47,867 bases of DNA, from the NCBI RefSeq assembly GCF_019752415.1, contig NZ_JAIEME010000037.1, positions 1 to 47,867 of the forward strand. The letters run 5' to 3'. The notes under the pieces were generated by a model that had not been told where the DNA came from, searched no databases, and saw only the letters and a program-made list of their open reading frames with translations. Positions 8,153 to 17,214 of the stretch are shown piece by piece (position 1 is the stretch's first letter; each line of letters starts with the position of its first letter). The position numbers were made by a program, and so were the translations under genes. The stretch comes from Nitrosomonas sp. GTDB lineage: Bacteria; Pseudomonadota; Gammaproteobacteria; Burkholderiales; Nitrosomonadaceae.

Positions 8153-8879
8153 TTATTTTGTGCCATATAATCCACGTAACACAAGTACCTTAATTTCATA
8201 TTTCTTAACTATGGAGCTAATAACATCCATAAACCAGTCAGGACTATCTGGATGGATTAGTATTTTTTCTATAAGTCTATTAATATCAACTGGAAGCTTG
8301 TATCCATATGGTGTTTTCTTCGATGGATCACGTGAATAGGTATCTAAACTAATCCTTACTTTTTTTTTCAAAAGAAAAATGTGGCCTTTTTATAAAGAAA
8401 CAATCTTCATATGGCAATACTCCACGAATTTCATTTGCTTGTTCATAAATAACACTTTTTAGCTTAAGTGAGTGCCAAGTTAAACAAGAAGAATCAATAC
8501 TTTCTTTAATATTCTTAACTGTAGTTCGAATTGCAATTGCGTTGTTATCTCTGCCATAGATTTCCCACATCACCATATTCTCATCAAAATTCTTATGCCA
8601 ACAACTTATAAATGAATTTTTAAGAAGGTAGTCTTGAAAATCATCCGCATTTTTTACAGGAGATTCATCATTATCATCAAACTCTTTATATGCTTGCTCA
8701 GTTATCTCCTTCATTTCATCTGGAAATCGACCTTCATGCTTATCTTTAAATGTATCTGCCCTAGCAAGCCACAAAACATTTGTCTCAGCCATAAATATGA
8801 GTTTAGATAAAGTCATATAACGCCAAAGCTTTTGGTCATCTTCAAGGGATTCGTCAACATCTAAATTAACAGGTGGCAT
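8153..8879 (-). pseudogene. DUF2971 family protein split by a frameshift at an A9 run
   Basis: The upstream frame (8879-8349, 176 residues, MPPVNLDVDESLEDD...) ends shortly after HFSFEKK. The downstream frame (ending 8153) continues VRISLDTYSRDP...PYGYKLPVDINRLIEKILIHPDSPDWF, the expected C-terminal half of a DUF2971 protein, including the WLARADTFKDKHEG block in the first half. The two frames meet at nine Ts on the plus strand (8360-8368), read as A9 in the message. Removing one A restores one frame of 241 residues. The lesion may be a real mutation, a sequencing error, phase variation, or a site of RNA polymerase slippage that still makes full-length protein. Function unknown; DUF2971 genes are often found in accessory regions. 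Confidence 0.75.
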
Positions 8880-9149
8880 AGATTATCTTGTAACTTCATG
8901 AATTAAGAATAATTTATTATGTATTATTAGCAATTTACTGGCAAAACAACAGAGATAACAATTAATAACTCGATCATTTAAAATTAAACTTGCAGTCGCA
9001 TTTATCATAAACTCCGAAAACTGTCATCAGCTCATCAATATCTTGACAGCCCCTAGCCAGATCAAGTCTACTATCAGCCAGCGACTTTAGTTTATTTTTC
9101 CGTCCTGCTGTAGCTCGTTTTTATCCCCGGTTGTTGATCAGAAGGAATC

Positions 9150-11066
9150 ATGGTTGTGTTTTCAGCGCTTAAAAACTTTAGTTTCGTAAGAACGCTCGGC
9201 TATTTGGCATTTTCTGCGAGTTGGTTGGGGTTTGCTTACTATTTTGGGCGATTGATTCCGGATAAGCAGTTGTGGTTTGCCTTATTGGTAACATTCCTGT
9301 TTGGATTACCCATTTACTTTGCTGCGATTTATGCGGTGACAATTGAAAGAATTTATCTTTCCAGCCAATTTAAAAAATTGGGCATTCTGCATTGGCTCTT
9401 TACCCGCCGGATTCTGGCGTATATTGGATGGTTGCTGTGGTCGATTGTTTTTGCATTTTTACTGTTATTTTATCTCGGCGCGGCAGAAAAACAGGAGTGG
9501 ATAATCTTCTTTGCGGCTATTCCGGTATTTGCCGTCATTTATACTATTTTCCTCCCCATTGCTGTTCGTGAATATAAGCCTTATATCGCCGTACATAAAT
9601 CCTTAGCCTGGTCGCGCTGGGTAACTGCGCTGTCGATGGCCGTGTTTTTTGTTGTGTTTGTGAACCATACCGATGCAAACCGTCAATATGCCTCATTGGT
9701 GGAAGCTGTCGCGATGGAAAGCCAGAGATTGGATGGGACAACCAACAGTATCTTGATTCTTGAAACCAACCGGTTGTTGGGTTTTATTGAAGGAATGAAG
9801 CGGTATGCACTAGATAGCTTGCATTCATTCAGTGATGTGCTTTATCTGGGATGTGTTTTTCTGGGTAGCTTGCTGTTTTTTTATAATGTGGCGCTCGGAA
9901 TTTCCAGTTTTATGGTTCCATTATCCGAACACCGCCGCATATTCGCTCCCATAGAGGATACCGATCAGCCGCCTGCGGTTTCGCCCTGGGCTTGGGCGCT
10001 CACCTCGGCATTTGCTACTTTCTTTATATTCTTTGTTTACGTGCCTTCGACTGTTTACGTCGATGCCTGGCTGCGTTCCAATCCGGAGACGATCAAAGAA
10101 ATACAGGCATCAAAACAAACCGTGATTCAAACAGTGGAAATGATCGGTGATGATTACTACAAGCCCGGAACAGCCGCGCAAATTGAGCAGGCTTATCTCG
10201 ACAGCCTCAGCAAGCTGGAAGCATCGCTGGGCAAATTGCGCGAAACCACCGGTACCGGATTTCAGCAAATGATCGACAATGTAGATGATTATCTGGATTG
10301 GTATTACAGCCTGCCGGGGGAGTATGAACGGATTGTGGCATTAGCCACCGGAGTTCTGGAAAACTGGATGGCCGAGAAGCTGCAAAATTATCTGATGCAA
10401 GGCAATGTATTTGGCCCGGTACAACAATCCATTGAAGAGGTGCTACAGAATAATCAGCAATTACGCGCAGAGCATTTACAAAAAGTTGAGCAGATTCTGG
10501 CGGAGAATCGTGTTGAGCCTGCTGATAATTCACAACTGGAGATTGTCAGACATGCTTCACTGAGTGCGCTCAAAGAACCGCCCACACACAGTGTCATCAT
10601 CAATCTTGAAAATCGCATGCTGATCTCAGGCAGCATTGGTACCGCGGGTGCCATCACCGGTGCAATCGCCGGCAAGATCACTGCCAAGGTGGCCGGAAAG
10701 GGGATCATCAAGCTCGGCGCCCAAGCCTTAATTAAGGTGACTGCCGGCAAAGCTATCAGTGCTTTAGGCGGGGCTGCGGCTGGTGCCGCTACAGGGGCGG
10801 CGCTGGGCTCATTCATTCCCGGCATTGGCACGGCCATCGGCGCAGCCATCGGTGGTATTATTGGCGGCATCACCATTGGATTGACCGTTGAAAAGCTGCT
10901 TCTGATGCTCGAGGAGGCATTTTCACGCGATGAGTTTAAACGCCAGATTCTGAATGCCATTGAAGAAGAGCGCGTTGAGTTCGAGAAATTTTTAAACACA
11001 CCTGCTGTATCTGATCGCGCTCCCAGTACCGATATTGAAGCTGATACGCATAAAAGTATCCGCTAA
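9150..11066 (+). CDS. Seven-TM membrane protein with glycine-zipper tail, function unknown
   Basis: 638 residues with a clear ribosome site (agaaggaatc before ATG). Predicted helices lie at about 18-36, 42-64, 91-112, 117-138, 155-172, 228-254 and 281-303. A soluble, probably helical region (305-490) with many Gln and Glu follows. Residues 492-580 form a hydrophobic region rich in Gly and Ala with GxxxG-type spacing (GAITGAIAGK, GAAAGAATGAALG, GIGTAIGAAIGGIIGG), then an acidic/basic helix (585-615). Glycine zippers mediate tight helix packing and occur in pore-forming and envelope proteins. I do not recognise the family. The next gene, a Kef-type antiporter, is 64 bases downstream and may be co-transcribed. 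Confidence 0.7.
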   Translation: MVVFSALKNFSFVRTLGYLAFSASWLGFAYYFGRLIPDKQLWFALLVTFLFGLPIYFAAIYAVTIERIYLSSQFKKLGILHWLFTRRILAYIGWLLWSIVFAFLLLFYLGAAEKQEWIIFFAAIPVFAVIYTIFLPIAVREYKPYIAVHKSLAWSRWVTALSMAVFFVVFVNHTDANRQYASLVEAVAMESQRLDGTTNSILILETNRLLGFIEGMKRYALDSLHSFSDVLYLGCVFLGSLLFFYNVALGISSFMVPLSEHRRIFAPIEDTDQPPAVSPWAWALTSAFATFFIFFVYVPSTVYVDAWLRSNPETIKEIQASKQTVIQTVEMIGDDYYKPGTAAQIEQAYLDSLSKLEASLGKLRETTGTGFQQMIDNVDDYLDWYYSLPGEYERIVALATGVLENWMAEKLQNYLMQGNVFGPVQQSIEEVLQNNQQLRAEHLQKVEQILAENRVEPADNSQLEIVRHASLSALKEPPTHSVIINLENRMLISGSIGTAGAITGAIAGKITAKVAGKGIIKLGAQALIKVTAGKAISALGGAAAGAATGAALGSFIPGIGTAIGAAIGGIIGGITIGLTVEKLLLMLEEAFSRDEFKRQILNAIEEERVEFEKFLNTPAVSDRAPSTDIEADTHKSIR

Positions 11067-11130
11067 TCTTTATAAAGCGAACCAAACAAACCGGCCAATA
11101 CTCCTATAAGGCAAAAATACTGGAATTCGA

Positions 11131-12849
11131 ATGGAACATAATATTGAACTGATTACTACGATTGCAGCCGGCTTTGGTCTGGCTTTAATCTTTGGCTTTA
11201 TTGCGGAACGGCTTAAAACACCTGCCTTGGTAGGCTATCTGCTCGCTGGGATTGCTATTGGCCCCGCTACACCCGGGTTTGTCGCAGATATTGGCATTGC
11301 TTCTCAATTATCAGAAATCGGTATCATGTTATTGATGTTTGGTGTTGGATTGCATTTTTCACTCAATGATCTGCTTGCAGTAAAACGTATCGCTTTGCCT
11401 GGCGCAATTGTTCAAATGGCCGTTGCGACCATTTTAGGCATGGTTCTGGCTGACTCCTGGGGCTGGAGTTTAGGTGCGGGTTTAGTACTGGGTTTGTCAT
11501 TATCTTGTGCCAGCACGGTTGTTCTGCTTAAAGCGCTTGAATCACGTAGTCTTCTGGAAACCATGAACGGCCAGATTGCCGTTGGCTGGCTGATTGTTGA
11601 AGACCTTGTCACCGTATTGATTCTTGTGCTTTTACCTTCGTTTGCCACCATGCTGGGAGGATCCAACGGAACTGAGAGTGCAACCAGTTCTCTATGGCTC
11701 ACCGTCGGACATACGTTGTTACTGGTTTCAGCTTTTATTGCGTTGATGCTGGTAGTCGGTCATCGTGTATTGCCTTGGTTATTGTGGCAAGTTGCGCGCA
11801 CAGGATCGCGTGAATTATTTACTCTTTCTGTCGTTGCTTTTGCGATCTGCATTGCTTATGGTGCTGCAGCGCTATTTAACGTGTCGTTTGCACTCGGTGC
11901 TTTCTTCGCTGGCATGGTCATGCGCGAATCCGAGTTCAGTCATCGTGCTGCCGAGGAGTCACTGCCATTGCGCGATGCTTTTGCAGTGTTGTTTTTTGTT
12001 TCTGTCGGCATGCTGTTTGATCCCACCATTCTAATCAATGAACCTATGCATGTCTTAGCTGTTGTAGCCATCATTATTGTTGGCAAATCTATGGCGGCCA
12101 TGCTGCTGGTTCTAATGCTTCGCTATCCACTTAATACCGCACTGACAGTGGCGGCAAGTTTAGGACAGATTGGAGAGTTTTCTTTTATCCTGGCAGGATT
12201 GGGGCTATCGCTTGGATTGATGTCTAGCGAAGGAATGAGTCTGGTGCTTGCTGGCGCCTTAATTTCGATTGCTTTTAATCCTATTGCCTTTGCTGCGGTC
12301 GTACCGATTCGAAACTGGATATTGAAATACTCTGCAGTAGCACGCAAATATGAAAATCGCGATGATCCATTCGCTGAGCTACCCATGAGCACAGAACGTA
12401 AATTTCTTCAGGGACAGGTTGTTATCGTGGGTTACGGCCACGTCGGCCAGCGCATTGCAAATGCTCTGAATGAAAAGGATATCCCTTATATCATCGCAGA
12501 GCAAAATCGTGAACTGGTTCAGGATCTTCGCAAACAAGGCAAAAATGCTGTATCAGGTGATGCCACGGAACCTTCAGTACTGATACAAGCGCATATTACG
12601 GATGCCGCCATGCTGGTCGTCGCGACATCCGATCCATTGAATGTTCGCCAGATGATTGATACCGCACGCACATTAAATCCAACAATTGAAATTGTATTGC
12701 GTACTCGCAGTGAGGATGAAACAAAATTATTACGCAAAGACAAGATAGGTACTGTATTCTTTGGCGAGGAAGAGCTCGCCAAGAGCATGACCCATCACAT
12801 ACTGGATCGCTTCAATGCAAAATCTGAATCTATCCATAGAGAAAGCTAA
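11131..12849 (+). CDS. ybaL: YbaL/Kef-type monovalent cation:proton antiporter (CPA2) with RCK domain
   Basis: 572 residues. The first 390 form a polytopic Na+/H+ exchanger domain with 11-13 helices, including FAERLKTPALVGYLLAG-type and ALGAFFAGMVM-type conserved blocks. A cytosolic RCK/TrkA-N domain (about 429-545) begins VVIVGYGHVGQRIANAL, a Rossmann GxGxxG dinucleotide site, and contains the SGDATEPSVL and VRQMIDTART blocks. YbaL-type proteins exchange K+ or Na+ for protons under nucleotide control. The protein lacks the long C-terminal RCK_C domain of KefB/C, consistent with YbaL. No kefF/kefG ancillary gene is adjacent. Confidence 0.85.
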   Translation: MEHNIELITTIAAGFGLALIFGFIAERLKTPALVGYLLAGIAIGPATPGFVADIGIASQLSEIGIMLLMFGVGLHFSLNDLLAVKRIALPGAIVQMAVATILGMVLADSWGWSLGAGLVLGLSLSCASTVVLLKALESRSLLETMNGQIAVGWLIVEDLVTVLILVLLPSFATMLGGSNGTESATSSLWLTVGHTLLLVSAFIALMLVVGHRVLPWLLWQVARTGSRELFTLSVVAFAICIAYGAAALFNVSFALGAFFAGMVMRESEFSHRAAEESLPLRDAFAVLFFVSVGMLFDPTILINEPMHVLAVVAIIIVGKSMAAMLLVLMLRYPLNTALTVAASLGQIGEFSFILAGLGLSLGLMSSEGMSLVLAGALISIAFNPIAFAAVVPIRNWILKYSAVARKYENRDDPFAELPMSTERKFLQGQVVIVGYGHVGQRIANALNEKDIPYIIAEQNRELVQDLRKQGKNAVSGDATEPSVLIQAHITDAAMLVVATSDPLNVRQMIDTARTLNPTIEIVLRTRSEDETKLLRKDKIGTVFFGEEELAKSMTHHILDRFNAKSESIHRES

Positions 12850-12909
12850 TCTGGCTTACAAGCTTAAAACCACCTACAGTAATATGCAAATTTTCAAGAG
12901 ATTAACGCA

Positions 12910-13212
12910 ATGACAGAACAATTTTATGTGGGTATCGATCAGGATCAGAATGCAGGATTAACGCACTTGGGCCGCATCGTACGCGACGCTTGGGTGTTTG
13001 GTATTCTGCCCGAAACAGAGACTTGCGTAGGCTGGAGCGGCGCACAAATGCAATCGCTGTATGAAAAAGTTCACAGTGCCTGGGAGCCTTATGCGCATTT
13101 ACCCAGCCGTCTGCCGGATGAATTACGCGCCCGGCATAACCGGTTATACGAACAAGCTATTACGAGCGCCAAGGAAAAGGGTTGGGATGCCGAATTAAAG
13201 GATGATGATTAA
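12910..13212 (+). CDS. Small conserved hypothetical protein
   Basis: 100 residues, soluble, rich in aromatic and acidic residues, with no signal peptide or membrane helix. An aagaga ribosome site precedes the ATG. The block GRIVRDAWVFGILPETETC...GWSGAQMQSLYEKV looks like a folded conserved protein, but I cannot name a family. Its last four bases overlap the end of the convergent gene at 13209-13613. It follows the antiporter by 60 bases on the same strand and could share its transcript. Confidence 0.65.
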   Translation: MTEQFYVGIDQDQNAGLTHLGRIVRDAWVFGILPETETCVGWSGAQMQSLYEKVHSAWEPYAHLPSRLPDELRARHNRLYEQAITSAKEKGWDAELKDDD

Positions 13213-13613
13213 TCTTTTGCTGGAAAATGGATAATACGGGCCGGGCCATCCAGCTTTGTTTTGTTGACCAGGGCTTGCAAGGCATCCGGAAACTCCCTTT
13301 GCAACCGTGACATGATTGCTGACAGGTTCGCACGGTAATAAACGGCTTCGTAAGCAACCGGCTGAGTCAGTGCATCGCGGGCTTGCGGTTTAAAATTACG
13401 CCACGCGATATCAATCCAGCATTTACGCTCTCCATCGATAAACACAAACTCTTCCTGGTCAATGATCGCCATATACTGCATGCTGCGAATGGGAACAAAT
13501 AAATGCTTAGTAGGACAGCGCGCTAACAAGGTGATTGCCAGATTATAAGTACTCGCCGGCAAGTGACGCGCTTCCCGGTTGATTTCAAGATCTCGATAGC
13601 AGGTAATTTCCAT
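13209..13613 (-). CDS. Conserved hypothetical protein
   Basis: 134 residues, soluble, starting MEITCYRDLEINREARHLP. It has alternating hydrophobic segments (FVPIRSMQYMAIIDQEEFVFIDGE) suggesting a beta-rich core and a C-terminal helix (NLSAIMSRLQREFPDALQALV). No catalytic motif or membrane helix is visible and I do not recognise the family. It ends in a four-base tail-to-tail overlap with the preceding plus-strand gene. Confidence 0.6.
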   Translation of the reverse strand: MEITCYRDLEINREARHLPASTYNLAITLLARCPTKHLFVPIRSMQYMAIIDQEEFVFIDGERKCWIDIAWRNFKPQARDALTQPVAYEAVYYRANLSAIMSRLQREFPDALQALVNKTKLDGPARIIHFPAKD

Positions 13614-13816
13614 AATTGATCTGGTAGCACATTCTAAAATTCCACTGTGATCACCATTCTGCTTACTTCCAACAAATCAGCACAAAGGATATCAATACTT
13701 GTGTTACCTTAGCGCCGTTGCCTCAGGAACTCAAGAGGGCAAGAAACAATTACTGTGTTTTTTTGAAAAAACCAGAACCCAGTTTCATAATACGATATCT
13801 CAAAGAAATAAGAACA

Positions 13817-15094
13817 ATGTCACTCTACAAACTTTTTAATCATTTTATCTCACGTTTGGGTCCTGGATTATTGTATGCAGGGGCCGCTGTCGGCGTATCC
13901 CATTTGGTTCAATCCACACAAGCGGGCGGGATGTTCGGATTTGAGCTGATAATTGCTATCATTATCATCCATGTGGTTAAGTATCCTTTCTTTGAATTTG
14001 GACCGCGCTACACCGCTGCGACGGGGCAAAACATATTACACGGCTATATGAAACTCGGGAAATGGGCCGTGTGGTTATACCTGCTCATGACGATAGCCAC
14101 CATGTTTATCGTTCAAGCGGCTATTACTGTAGTTACTTCCGGTTTGATAACGCATATTTTTGGACTGGAAGGACTTGGCGGACATGATCCCCAGATAGTT
14201 GCATTTATCATCAGCAGTGTATTACTCCTATTTTCCTTCACATTACTGGTGAGCGGTCACTATGTATTGTTAGATAAATTGATGAAAGTCATCATCCTGG
14301 TACTCACGATAACTTCTGTTGCTGCCGTGATCATGTTGTTATTCGATAATCCAGGACATCATAAATCGGCAACTGTTTTTTTCTCTTTTTCCGATACCGC
14401 ACATTTAATATTTTTAGCAACATTTCTTGGTTGGATGCCTGCGCCGCTGGATCTTTCCGTGTGGCATTCCATCTGGTCAAAAAGCAAGAATGAAAGCGAC
14501 GGCAAGATAACCAGCATGAAAGAAACCTTATTCGATTTCAGAGTCGGCTATATCGGAACCGCCTTCCTGGCGATATGCTTCTTATTACTAGGTGCACTCG
14601 TAATGTATGGCAGTGATGAAACATTTGCACCTGGAGGCGCTGCATTTGCAGGCCAGTTGATGAATATGTATGAACAAGCCCTGGGACCATGGGCTTATCC
14701 TGTTGTTGCCATTGCCGCACTGGCCACCATGTTTAGTACCACACTGACCGTACTAGATGCTTTTCCACGCACTATTAGTGCTTCGCTTGAATTGTTGTTC
14801 CCACAACAAATTAAGCATCGCAATAATGAGAGAACTTATTTAATCTGGTTATTCATTATCATCACCGGCACATTATTAATACTGTTCTTTTATATGACCT
14901 CCATGCGGGAAATGGTGAAAATTGCCACCGTGATTGCTTTTGTAGCGGCGCCCATTCTGGCAATACTGAACATGCAGGCGATGTTTAATAAAAGCATACC
15001 TGACGAGCATCGTCCTGGAAAACTCATGTTGCTCTGGTGTTGGCTGGGAGTGGCTGCTTTGTTGGGATGTTCGATCAGTTATTTACTACTTTAA
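13817..15094 (+). CDS. Nramp-related transporter lacking canonical DPGN/MPH motifs
   Basis: 425 residues from the ATG at 13817; an open frame extends 33 codons upstream but without Nramp-like sequence, and agaaataagaac precedes the ATG. About 11 membrane helices. Helix 1 reads GPGLLYAGAAVGVSHLVQS instead of the DPGN metal-coordinating motif, and helix 6 reads GWMPAPLDLSVWHS instead of the usual MPH. The general fold (GPGLLYAGAAVG, FFEFGPRYTAATG, APILAILN) marks it as Nramp/SLC11-related. Family knowledge: subgroups without the Met ligand include Mg2+-selective NRMT proteins; whether this one moves Mn2+, Mg2+ or something else cannot be said. Confidence 0.75.
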   Translation: MSLYKLFNHFISRLGPGLLYAGAAVGVSHLVQSTQAGGMFGFELIIAIIIIHVVKYPFFEFGPRYTAATGQNILHGYMKLGKWAVWLYLLMTIATMFIVQAAITVVTSGLITHIFGLEGLGGHDPQIVAFIISSVLLLFSFTLLVSGHYVLLDKLMKVIILVLTITSVAAVIMLLFDNPGHHKSATVFFSFSDTAHLIFLATFLGWMPAPLDLSVWHSIWSKSKNESDGKITSMKETLFDFRVGYIGTAFLAICFLLLGALVMYGSDETFAPGGAAFAGQLMNMYEQALGPWAYPVVAIAALATMFSTTLTVLDAFPRTISASLELLFPQQIKHRNNERTYLIWLFIIITGTLLILFFYMTSMREMVKIATVIAFVAAPILAILNMQAMFNKSIPDEHRPGKLMLLWCWLGVAALLGCSISYLLL

Positions 15095-15117
15095 TCTGCA
15101 TCTTTTAATCGATCCCG

Positions 15118-16923
15118 ATGCGCCCCACTCGACTTGAGAAACCTGCAGCCACACGCAATAATTTGAAAACGATTGCCGCCCTGCTGCCCTATTTATGGGA
15201 ATTTAAAGTCAGGGTTGTCCTGGCACTCAGTTTATTGGTATTGGCTAAACTCGCCAACGTTTCGGTACCCTTGATTCTGAAGGAAATTGTCGATGCCTTA
15301 GATCAACCGCGTGCCATGCTGGCACTACCGGTTCTTTTATTAGTTGGCTATGGCGTCTTACGCCTATGTAGCACATTATTCGGGGAACTGCGTGACGCAA
15401 TCTTCGCCAAAGTAACACAACGCGCGATTCGCCGGGTTGCGAACAAAGTATTCATGCATTTGCACACCCTGTCTTTGCGTTTTCACTTGGAACGTCAAAC
15501 CGGTGGCGTTTCTCGCGATATTGAGCGGGGTACACGCGGCATTTCATTTCTGTTGAATTTTATGCTGTTCAATATCCTGCCTACCTTGCTTGAAATCAGT
15601 CTGGTGCTCGCTATTTTAATCAGCAAGTACGACATCAGGTTTTCCATTATTATCTTCTTGACCCTATTGGCCTATATTTCACTGACGCTGATCGTTACCG
15701 AATGGCGCATGATTTTTCGCCGCACCATGAACAATATGGATTCAAAAGCCAATACCCAGGCAATAGACAGCTTGCTAAATTACGAGACGGTAAAATATTT
15801 TGGCAACGAAACCTGGGAAGCGCGTCGTTACGATGAGCATTTGCAATCATGGGAAAAGGCCGCCGTCCGCAACCAAACTTCACTGGCAACGTTGAATGCC
15901 GGGCAAAGCGTTATCATTGCTGTGGGCGTCACGCTTTTAATGTTGCTGGCTGCCGATAAAGTCGTCGAGGGCAGCATGACCATAGGCGATCTGGTGCTAA
16001 TCAATGCTTTTATGTTGCAACTTTACATGCCATTGCATTTTCTGGGCTTTGTTTATCGTGAAATCAAGCATTCTCTGGCTGATATGGAGCGCATGTTCAC
16101 GCTATTAGATGAGAATAAGGAAATCCAGGATAAACCGGATGCCCAAATGCTCAGTGCACAGAATCCAGCTATCCGATTTAGCCAGGTTAATTTCAGTTAT
16201 GAATCCAATCGGCAGATACTGTTTGACGTCAGCTTTGATATTCCAGCCGGGCAAAACATTGCGGTGGTAGGCCATAGCGGTTCTGGTAAATCTACGCTCG
16301 CACGCTTGCTATTCCGTTTCTATGATGTGCAATCGGGCTGCATCCTCATCAATAATCAGGATATCCGGGATGTCACCCAGCAAAGTCTGCGGGCATCTAT
16401 GGGTATCGTTCCACAAGACACCGTGCTATTTAACGACAGTATTTTTTACAACATCGCTTATGGGCAACCAGATGCGACACAAGCAGACATCTACGCGGCA
16501 GCCCGATCAGCACATATCCATGATTTTATTGAAAGCCTACCGGAAAAATATGCAACGATCGTCGGTGAGCGCGGTTTGAAATTGTCCGGTGGTGAGAAAC
16601 AACGTGTGGCAATTGCTCGTACCATTCTGAAAAATCCTGGAATCTTGATTTTTGATGAGGCCACATCGGCATTGGATTCAAAATCCGAAAAACGCATACA
16701 AGCGGAATTAAAACGTATCGCCCAAAACCGCACCACATTAACCATTGCCCATCGGCTATCCACCATCGCCGATGCCGATCAAATTCTAGTGATGGATCAT
16801 GGCCGCATCATCGAGCGTGGCTCCCACACGCAACTACTGGCAGCCAACGGCACTTATGCGCATATGTGGGAGTTACAACAACAAGAAGAAATTAAGCAAC
16901 ATCAGCAAGTTCCCCTCCCCTAA
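15118..16923 (+). CDS. atm1: Atm1-type ABC exporter (permease-ATPase half-transporter)
   Basis: 601 residues. Six-helix exporter domain (about 25-330) followed by an ATP-binding domain: Walker A VVGHSGSGKST (about 383-393), signature LSGGEKQRVAIAR (about 487), Walker B ILIFDEATSALD (about 508), H-loop TIAHRLSTI. The YETVKYFGNE stretch in the membrane domain is characteristic of the Atm1/HMT1 group, which exports glutathione conjugates, persulfides or heavy-metal complexes and supports iron-sulfur homeostasis. It acts as a homodimer in the inner membrane. The gene starts 23 bases after the Nramp-related gene, suggesting a metal-linked operon. The Shine-Dalgarno is poor, so coupling with the upstream gene is possible. 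Gap 16924-17214 (291 bases) after it shows no gene. Confidence 0.88.
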   Translation: MRPTRLEKPAATRNNLKTIAALLPYLWEFKVRVVLALSLLVLAKLANVSVPLILKEIVDALDQPRAMLALPVLLLVGYGVLRLCSTLFGELRDAIFAKVTQRAIRRVANKVFMHLHTLSLRFHLERQTGGVSRDIERGTRGISFLLNFMLFNILPTLLEISLVLAILISKYDIRFSIIIFLTLLAYISLTLIVTEWRMIFRRTMNNMDSKANTQAIDSLLNYETVKYFGNETWEARRYDEHLQSWEKAAVRNQTSLATLNAGQSVIIAVGVTLLMLLAADKVVEGSMTIGDLVLINAFMLQLYMPLHFLGFVYREIKHSLADMERMFTLLDENKEIQDKPDAQMLSAQNPAIRFSQVNFSYESNRQILFDVSFDIPAGQNIAVVGHSGSGKSTLARLLFRFYDVQSGCILINNQDIRDVTQQSLRASMGIVPQDTVLFNDSIFYNIAYGQPDATQADIYAAARSAHIHDFIESLPEKYATIVGERGLKLSGGEKQRVAIARTILKNPGILIFDEATSALDSKSEKRIQAELKRIAQNRTTLTIAHRLSTIADADQILVMDHGRIIERGSHTQLLAANGTYAHMWELQQQEEIKQHQQVPLP

Positions 16924-17214
16924 CCACCGGGAATAACTACCCCAAAGAACGAATTGCTTTTAACTGTCAGATTTTCTGATCTGGCATCCTGTGCAATTGC
17001 TTCTAAAGCATTCTTTACAACGCTTAGGCTCCTTGGCTCAGGCGCCATTTATTAATTGTGCCTACAAGGAAAGTAGCAGCAATACTAGAAATCCAGAAAA
17101 TACAGGGAAAACTAGCCTTATCTCCAGAAATGAATTTTCTAGCCATATGCTAACTTCCCACTTCAGAATCTGCCGTCGATAGATTGCATAATCACATTCT
17201 AAGGAGTTACCGTA

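Noticed and set aside
8978..9130. Minus-strand frame reading LADSRLDLARGCQDIDELMTVFGVYDKCDC
   Set aside because: Looks protein-like but has no ATG, GTG or TTG start before an upstream stop. At most a gene remnant in the gap 8880-9149.
10454..10999. 181-residue minus-strand frame opposite the glycine-zipper region
   Set aside because: Shadow of the Gly/Ala-rich coding sequence, with Met/Pro/Ala bias expected from the complement of that region.
16991..17182. 63-residue frame between the ABC exporter and motA
   Set aside because: No ribosome site and random-looking composition.
17145..17190. Possible sigma-28 flagellar promoter before motA (TAAC...GCCGTCGATA)
   Set aside because: The -10 element needs inserted bases to match GCCGATAA and the -35 is poor; too weak to annotate.
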